64,000 nt of DNA from Ectobius pallidus. Its lineage: Eukaryota > Arthropoda > Insecta > Blattodea > Ectobiidae. The DNA lies in NCBI GenBank assembly GCA_964059195.1, contig CAXKWD010000005.1:137779686-137843685 (forward strand). The letters are read 5' to 3'. A program made the translations under genes and the position numbers. Below the pieces are notes generated by a model. The model had not been told where the DNA came from. It did not search any database and saw only the letters and a list, made by a program, of their open reading frames with translations. This document shows positions 56,871 through 64,000 of this stretch, piece by piece. How positions within the stretch are numbered: position 1 is the first letter of the stretch; each line of letters begins with the position of its first letter.

Positions 56871-59608
56871 AGCTCTGCTCTGAATTAGGCTTATTGTTTT
56901 TCAGTTCGTGATGAACTTGTAACAGGCGGTCGATTAGTTCAAAAGAGGCCGGCCACAGGCTATTAAAAGATGAAATCGATAATATTTTCTCCAAACTCTT
57001 AATTTATTCTTGTAAACGATAACCACAATGTGGCACACGGTTTTAGAATGCGTATGATCCGGGACTGGGGGGGGGCCTCCCCTAGCGCGACAAAGCCTAT
57101 CCTAGCAGTGCGCTGTTGCCTCGTTCGGAAATCCACGTCACAAACGTGAACAACAGAATTTCGTATTTTTCATTCGCACAAAATCAGTATTGGAAATTCG
57201 TCATTTTAACATGCCTAGCTATAAGCGTCAAGAAATTTTGAAGCAGACTGTCAAACACCACACTTCTGCACCGTAAAGTTTTCAAGTTATCATGTCAGAA
57301 ACAAATGCGGCGAATATTACTTCCTTACCTCTATCTCCGCACCTTACTCGTGCAGAACGCAACACTTAGCAGCAGTGCAGCTGTCGCAAGCACGTATTGA
57401 CTCAGCTCATGTGCCTTCTAGACCGTGCGCCGTATAAAATCATATACTTCTTCATTAAACTTTACTACAGCCTTACTGATAAAAAGTGTAGTTGGCACGA
57501 GTATAATCACATTGATTTATGGATTAATTATAAGTAACGAAGTCCGGCACTGTTTAGCCTCTGGCATGGTTGTGATGTGGCCAGTCCCATGATTATTATA
57601 TACAGTCACCACAATCCCCTCATGACCCCAGAATTGTATTTAAAATATGAGCATATCATTAAAATGCTCTGATGATAGCATGGGAATAAATTGCTCTCTG
57701 CAGCACTGATGCAGTGTGTTATGGAAAATCGATCAATTAATTTTTGATGAATGGATTGTTTATTAACACAACATGAGTGACATCAAAGATATTAGCAAAG
57801 AGACATAAAAATCACAGTGTAGGCACTGTGGATGCAATTGAAAGGTCAATGTATCATTAGACGTTCTACTTTCTAACTTCACAAAAATTCTCTTCTTGTT
57901 TTTCTTTCTACGTATTATACAGTACAGCCAAAGCCGTAGGCCTAACTTGCAGAGAAATATTCAATTTTAACTGGTTTTGTTTTGAGATAGTCCTATTTTC
58001 TGTAGTGAATTTATTGTTATTATGGTGGCAATCAACTATTCAAGTAGTTACCACCCCTTTAAAAAACTGGGTATCGCTGTCTTAGAGGATCAGAATTATA
58101 ATATGTTTTCTCTGTGTTCATACTCATAAGTCATAACATATACTCATATTTCTATTCTTCTTAAATGTAACTCTCTAAGATGCTTTGATGATGGCTCCAT
58201 GTACCCGGATGGCTTAAGTAAACGAAAATAAAGTGAGAATAAAGGTACTACTTAATTATTTTGTTTAAATTCGAAAGAATTATTTTAAGCAGTTCAGTTC
58301 AATAAAGAAAATTACACCAGTAGAGTTTCGTAATAAAAATTATAATTTTTGTCCAGCGAATATAACGAATGATCACATCAAAATATTTTATTTAGAATAC
58401 ATGAAGGTGGAAAATTGTGTAGATGTTTATTTCGCGTATTTTAACAAAAATGTAGACACGGAATGTTTTATAAAATTACTTTTTCCACGATGAGAAACAG
58501 CAGAATTAATTAATAACGCTTCTCCTAATTCTAAGACATGATCTTTTAGCAATTAGAGATTTTAATGTAATAATAGACCTAGTATTGTTTTTCAGCATTT
58601 TAGTACATAGAATAGGGTAAAAATTACATAGATGAAAAAGGCAACCGAATGAAGGGGTTTCATGACGTATTATCAGAAAGGGTAGTGCTTGAAGTTATTA
58701 TTGGAATTCAATTCGTTTATTTGTTACATGTTTCAAATTTTTATGATAGACGTACTTGTTAATATCGTTGCGGTTGTTCAGTTATAAATCTGTCAGAAGT
58801 ATTTCTTTAAAACAATGACTTTCACTCTGCAAGGCTATTGTAATTTAATTGGACTCACAATTGGTAACGGTTGGTTGGTCATCCAGAAGTTAATAGGTCT
58901 GCAATGATACAATATTTCATTGCAATACATAAGATTTAATCCTGGGGTTATAATATTACAATAGCATTGCTGGATATATTACTTTAGCTGGTGCGGTAAA
59001 ATGGTTAAATTGCTCGGAATTGAATTGCAGGCTACACCAACACATTTTTCAGGTTAACAAATTGCCTTTCAACACATCTTCATTTCCCTCAAGTCTATAA
59101 ATTTTATTCCGGAGTCTCTAGCAAATACCATGATTTAATTACTGTTAATATCGACTGGGCTACCATAAAATGCATAAGCTAGAGTCTGCAGCCACACTAG
59201 CTGGTTGATACATCGCTGTTATTGATTCTATAAGGGCGAACAAGACCAGTGACGTCACATAGATTGATAAATAGCAATGTCTCTTCTTGGTGACACTAAA
59301 ATCCTCTGGCAGACGCCATTTTTCTAATCCAGGGCCACGATGTAATAGATTCCTCTGGACTAATACCCCATCTATCTAAAGGGTCGGAAAGGGGGGTTCT
59401 GTAAAGTGCTTCCCCGTCACTTGCAATTTACATAGAATTTTCAACCATACCTCTAACCCATACTCTTCTTTTTCGGTTTTATCCCTTGCATTTCTCTCAA
59501 CGTACTTCACAGCTATAGTCAACATAAATTATGTATTATAACACGAATTCAAAGTTGTCTTTTTTTGCAAAAACAATCCCTTGACATGTACAGCAAGATT
59601 TTAAATAA
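56871..59608. other. Long stretch without a recognised gene
   Basis: A GC-richer stretch at about 57045-57440 includes GGGACTGGGGGGGGGCCTCC and several CpGs but no usable frame. TAGGCCTA at 57937. The rest is AT-rich. Confidence 0.45.
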
Positions 59609-59935
59609 TTAGATTCATCGGCCTACTAGCCGTTAGCGTCGCTGGCTACAGATCCGTTGGCCCGGGTTCAATCCCCGGTACCTCCTCGGATTTTTCTGAG
59701 GTAGGGAGGTCTAGTAGGTATGCACTCACCCTCGTGATTCAAATTGAGGAGCTACTTGATAGAGAAGTAGCGGCTCCGGTCATGGAAACCACCATTAACG
59801 GCCGTGGTTGTCGGCATGCTGACCACATGCCCCCAATCCTGCCGTCTGCTTATGGTAGATGACGAAGCGGTCGGGTGGTAGGCCTTTTCCCTTCAGGGAT
59901 TTAGTGCCACGAAGTTAGTTTAGTTTAGATTCATC
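59609..59935 (+). mobile_element. SINE family B, full-length with target-site duplication
   Basis: tRNA-like head: A-box-like TAGCGTCGCTGG (59634-59645) and perfect B box GGTTCAATCCC (59665-59675). The body has GGGAGGTCTAGTAGGTATGC, TTCAAATTGAGGAGCTACTT, GAAGTAGCGGCTCCGGTCAT, GTCGGCATGCTGACCACATG and CCTTCAGGGATTTAGTGCCA, and ends in (TTTAG)n. It is bounded by TTAGATTCATC at 59609-59619 and 59925-59935 (11 of 11). This is the reference copy for the others at 7.6, 26.5 and 54.4 kb. Confidence 0.93.
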
Positions 59936-61259
59936 CTAAGGAAAGTAAGTAATTCACCTAAATAAATGTAATATTAGCAGCAATAGGACTTTTTTTCTAA
60001 AATTCACTACCCAATGAGATAACTGGATGGGGTTTCTATAATTTTATTAGGTATATCATCCATTAAACATATCCCCATGTTGAGAAAAAAATAAAATATG
60101 CTTCAAATATTTCATGATAATGTATTAAACTGGTACCGGAAATAGGCCTATGTTGAATCGGGGGTATTAAATGCATTTTCTTTTTAATCCGTTTTTACCA
60201 TTTAGTTAATTATTCATTTAAATAATTATAATATACAAAAAACACAGAATACAGTTAGCACACAACTCGGTCAATTATGGTAATTTTAATTCAGTGAATT
60301 AATCCCGATTACTAACAATATTCGAAGATCAAAATGTTTATAAGACCTACTAATACAAAGCAAGAGATATCACAAACACTGATAGCTTAATATTCACGAT
60401 CCTTTGCACAAGTTTTCAAAAGACTTGATTAATTTTAATTTGACGGAATAACTCACTGCTAAAAATGAATTAAGGACATTTATGTTATTTTTGTAATAAA
60501 GGCATATTTACTATTCCAGTCAGATGCAGGATGTTTATAACAATTGACTCGAAATCTGTTTGTTATGAATGTATGCGCTTGATAAACAGTAAGGTCGTAT
60601 TTGTAAAGAGCAAATAGGGAAAGCATTCTATTCATACAGACTGTTTGAGTTAATAACATATATGAGTATCATCATTGTTGGATAATAATTAATAACAACA
60701 TGTTATAGGCTATTTGGTTCATTCTTTATCCTCGAATCTTATCTGCCAGATCCAAAGTGCAAGAGAGAACATGTTAAATAACGTTCAATAAATAGGCCTA
60801 TGATCATATGAAATCAAATTTATCTAGTATTCCTGATTAAGGTTTTCTGCTCCATATTTGGAGGAAACTGCTTGATTAATTGAACTATGATCTTCATTTA
60901 TGGCTCAAGTGGATTTTGATTTGCAGTACTGAAGCGTCCATGGGTTAGGATTACATTACTATGGTGCGATCAGTTTTGCTTTCCGCCGTATTATTTTGCT
61001 TATGGATGAGCGTACCGGCACTGAATAATGATGAAGAAAATAAACAATTAGAAATAAAAAAATCCCTTTAGGCAAGCCTACAGGCTGAGGTAGATTTCTT
61101 CTTTAGCGTTTGGCATGACAAACCCGCAATAATAACTGCAAAAGAAGAGGAAAGAGCACTTTTTCAAACATTCAAATCTCGCCTTATATGAGAACTATCA
61201 AGAAGGTAATTATTTATTTGTAGAGTACTCATCAAGAGCTTTTCAACGATACCCCACAA
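59936..61259. other. No recognised gene
   Basis: AT-rich. TAGGCCTA at 60143 and 60793. No frames of note. Confidence 0.5.
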
Positions 61260-61560
61260 GACGTAGTTTCAAAAATTTCGAATTTCCATCCCCCAACCAC
61301 ACCCCCACTCAAACCCCCAAAACCCCCGAATCGTTGGTGTCACTGTGAACTTCTCTAATTTATTCGAACAAACTTTTCCTCTATAGGGGCCGAAATATAA
61401 ATGTTTTAAAATTTCAACCCCCTCCCCTGACCACCCACTTGGGCCAATTTTGCTCATTAACGAACTTGTCCAAACTATTGGGCCTAGAAATAACATAATA
61501 AAATTTGGTTCAAATATCTTCAAAATTACGGCCGCTAGCGTGTAAAGATATATATATCAC
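61260..61560. repeat. C-rich then AT-rich unclassified repeat-like segment
   Basis: CCCCCAACCACACCCCCACT and AACCCCCTCCCCTGACCACC flank GTTGGTGTCACTGTGAACTT. AAATTTGGTTCAAATATCTT and TACGGCCGCTAGCGTG follow. The TTTGGTTCAAAT phrase recalls the family H units, but there is no alignable match. The minus frame 61269-61523 is a composition artefact. Confidence 0.35.
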
Positions 61561-62502
61561 AAAAAAAAATTGAACAGGCGGTGATTTCGTACTTAGGGAG
61601 GCATGAAACGTAAAGATATGAAAGAATTTTTCGAAAGTCATGACATGGTATCGATTGCAATAGGTAGATTTTTCTTCGAAATCTACCTAAAAATTAAACG
61701 AAATAAATCACTTTGAAAAAATGCATACAGAAAAATATGATTTTGCGATTCGAACGCTTCAACGGAGAACCGCCACTGAATCAGAGTACCTAACCGATAA
61801 TATTAAAATTCTTTAGAAAATGTTAATAGTTCTTTATAAGTCTTCTTCATTTAAGAAATAAAATGCAAGCCTTATACTGTATCATGGATAAAGTACTGTT
61901 TTGCTCTAGACCTCCTAGACTCTAATGTTTATCGCTAATAATTTTAGCCTGCATCTTGTTTCATATGAAGTTAGTAAGTGCATACCAGTTCAATTACACC
62001 GCCAATAAATTGCATGAATGTCTGCCATCTACAGTTATTAAGGACAATAAACTTCAGGAAAACTAGCTCGAAGAGCTACGAGACCAATGTGCATATACTT
62101 AATTAGCAAGGTATGTCTTACAAGGTATTCCAATCATGTTCATAAATTGATGGTTTTCAGCTTATGACGCCCGTACTTTATGTAAAGAAATGAGTAGCGG
62201 AATACAACAAAGAAAAATAATTATACCTTGTTATTATGTCTATTTCGAAGAAAACCTTCAAACTAAGACTTATAAAACATGAAAAATGGAAATTTGAACT
62301 TGATTAATCGTTTAATTCACAATCTCCTAGATCAGGGGTTTCCAATTTCAGGAGGTCTGATGGCCAACATTATGTCCAGAGGTTGATTGACTGACCGCAC
62401 AATATTTTGGGTATGAAATTAGTGAATCACTTACCCTTACTCGTAGGTTTAGCCTACCTCTCTCCTTTTAGGAATTACGCATTCATATATAAGGCATTTT
62501 GA
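61561..62502. other. No recognised feature
   Basis: A CTCF-core-like sequence on the minus strand at 62022-62035. Otherwise nothing. Confidence 0.45.
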
Positions 62503-62805
62503 CGGTCAAGAACATGGAGGACCTCCCCGGGTGAGAGATCAGCTCTACGCCGGGGCCACCTCCGAAACAACACGAACACGTAGGACGAGAAACAACAATC
62601 TCAAACACATTCACTCTAAACAAGGCGAGGATGGGACGTAAATGATAATGTCGGCCAGATGATATCCGTGGACCACAAGGGCCTAAAGCTATACGACATT
62701 TATTTCTTAGATAAGGAGAAACCCCAACTAGGTAATTTGTCCCGACCAGGATTCGAACCTGCCCCCTTCAACGCATTCTCTGCGCACAGAGGTGGACTAA
62801 CGCTA
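62503..62805 (-). mobile_element. SINE family C, near full-length, minus strand
   Basis: On the minus strand: GCGTTAGTCCACCTCTGTGC, B box GGTTCGAATCC (62749-62759), GGGGTTTCTCCTTATCTAAG, TTTAGGCCCTTGTGGTCC, ATATCATCTGGCCGACATTA, CATCCTCGCCTTG, GTGTTCGTGTTGTTTCGGAG, GGTGGCCCCGGCGTAGAGCT and CCTCCATGTTCTTGACC. This colinear match with 36243-36545 defines the family body. The 66-codon plus frame across it is fortuitous. Confidence 0.9.
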
Positions 62806-63239
62806 TTTCATCCTGTATCATATTCATTAATAGTAGGCCTAATATCAGTTGAAAATTAACAGACGCCATAAAGCACATCAACAATAGAAAATAGTTTCAT
62901 ATCAATAGCCGCATGGCCTACTGGTATAATCACAGAAACTGAACTTCTGATATGGCCACGATGCTCAAAGGAATATAAATAAAGCTAGGTTTATAAAGAG
63001 AAAAGGTCTTTACAAGTAATGTTAATTAGAAAGAAGGAAAATAACACATAGCTGTGCATACTCTTCTGCATTATAACAACCAGCAATCTAATTAGCAATT
63101 AGTGCTGTAACATTGCCGAACAACCCTTCCATGGTCTCATTTACAAAGCAGTGTAATGTTTTTGACGTGTCTTGTAGGGAACAAAAGTGACCAGCCATCC
63201 GGTTGTGCAGTTGCCTGAAGCAAATCGCCTGGACAATTC
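62806..63239. other. No recognised feature
   Basis: AT-rich. TAGGCCTA at 62834. Confidence 0.45.
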
Positions 63240-63280
63240 CCTAACCTGAGAGACCCTTCCAACATCCCTCTTCCTGGTTA

Positions 63281-63425
63281 TATGCGGCGGCGGCGACCCT
63301 CGTGCACCTAACGTCACCCAAGGGAGCTACTCCTGATAGGCTGATAGCCGCTATGACGTATGGCACTACGCATGCGCAGCACGCACCCTCGGGGTGTGAT
63401 TCTTACACATGCCACGTTCAGCGCT
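63281..63425. promoter_or_regulatory. CpG-dense patch with NRF1-like site
   Basis: About 14 CpG dinucleotides in roughly 145 bp (GCGGCGGCGGCGACCCTCGT onward), against an AT-rich, CpG-poor background. TACGCATGCGCA (about 63367-63378) matches 11 of 12 positions of the YGCGCAYGCGCR motif bound by NRF1-family factors. It could be a promoter or 5' exon edge, or a GC-rich repeat. No start codon or splice donor with coding potential was found beside it. Confidence 0.35.
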
Positions 63426-63707
63426 GCAGGTCCTCAGGGAATGAAATGGACACATGATTCTTGCTACCAGTGACTTCTCAGGGCTCCAGCACACAAAAAC
63501 TCAAAAATATGTGAACTTCTGTGAATAATTTCCCAGAGTTGGGCAACACAACGCCCATGTGAAATGTGCAGGAGACTGCTGCCCTTTTCCCCTTGTGAAT
63601 TTACACCGGAGATCCAGGAGGTAATAGCCCTACAAGAATAGTAGGATGTATTCCATATAGGCCTACAACTGGTCGAATTGCTTCCTAATGTGCTTAATAA
63701 CATAACA

Positions 63708-64000
63708 CAGTCGAACTCCAGTTATCCAAAGTAATTGGGGATTAACATGATCCAGATATGCAGAAATCCGTATAATTGGGTCATAAAAGAAAACTACTTT
63801 AGAAAAATGCTATTGTGAAGGAAGTAGCATAGTGTACGTATTAAAGGAACAAAAGAGGCAAATATTTTAACCAAAATTATATTTAAAGAACAAAAGCCTG
63901 GCTTTTTAAAACCAAACAGTAAGCCTCTAAATCTGGAAGGCCTAAAATATAAGGCCCAGAATGCATTATTAAAGAAAATTTTCGTAAAACTGATCCGGAT
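63708..64000 (+). mobile_element. Possible pogo/Tigger-like element start, runs off window
   Basis: CAGTCGAACTCCAGTTATCC then AAAGTAATTGGGGATTAAC is the familiar style of pogo/Tigger terminal inverted repeat (CAGT-x-GAAC-C-TC-x-x-TTATCCG-x-x-x-TAATTGGG). A related block is at 53850-53883. A TA target dinucleotide does not directly precede the CAG, and the other end lies outside the window. Confidence 0.4.

Noticed and set aside
1..64000. CRISPR array, prokaryotic operon, phage or plasmid features
   Set aside because: No short regularly spaced direct repeats with unique spacers, no ribosome-binding-site-led gene series, and the SINE, LINE and microsatellite content is eukaryotic.

Overview
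This window reads as non-coding, repeat-dense nuclear DNA from an animal with a large genome. The best guess is a hemimetabolous insect such as a cockroach or termite. The grounds are AT-rich composition, several families of tRNA-derived SINEs with recognisable pol III A and B boxes, decayed LINE 3' ends of insect type, MITEs and foldback elements, long (AAT)n tracts, and strong enrichment of the 8-mer TAGGCCTA. Species cannot be fixed from the sequence alone. I found no host protein-coding exon, rRNA gene, intact tRNA gene, CRISPR array or prokaryotic operon. The open frames present are about as long as chance predicts in such DNA, or are translations of microsatellites and transposon remnants. 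The window is probably intergenic, or lies inside a very long intron.

Layout. 0-7 kb: an unclassified repeat, a LINE tail, a tiny LINE C-terminus, an (ATT)n tract, an element with a CCCGCGGCTTCGCCC head followed by a three-unit tandem array, a full-length SINE with a perfect 13-bp target-site duplication (family A), and a 246-bp MITE. 7-14 kb: sparse, with a 5'-truncated SINE (family B) and a purine tract. 13.6-14.4 kb: nested inverted repeats. 14.8-16.5 kb: a split SINE A, a SINE-like copy and a possible LINE zinc-knuckle remnant. 17.15 kb: a near-ideal zero-length-exon (recursive) splice motif. 20.2-20.7 kb: the clearest LINE reverse-transcriptase C-terminus (minus strand). 26.5-29.9 kb: a SINE B copy, then a stack of different tandem arrays, including one whose units alternate between about 145 and 158 bp. 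33-37 kb: SINE A and SINE C copies. 41-45 kb: SINE C, a minisatellite, (AAT)n, and a 34-bp inverted repeat flanking a tRNA-like segment. 47.9-55.7 kb: SINE D, a second copy of the 29-kb array family, an 88-bp-arm hairpin, an R2-like endonuclease remnant, a LINE whose tail has become a microsatellite, a SINE B copy, a SINE A inserted in a LINE 3' UTR with an 18-bp duplication, and a LINE hairpin tail. 56-64 kb: SINE F, full SINE B and SINE C copies, a CpG-dense patch, and the start of a pogo-like element running off the right edge.

Nothing here works together as a pathway. The relationships are insertional: SINEs in LINE tails, microsatellites grown from LINE tails, and tandem arrays amplified inside older repeats. 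Family letters A to F, G and H are local names. All similarities are between copies within this window or by recall of general family features; no database search was possible.
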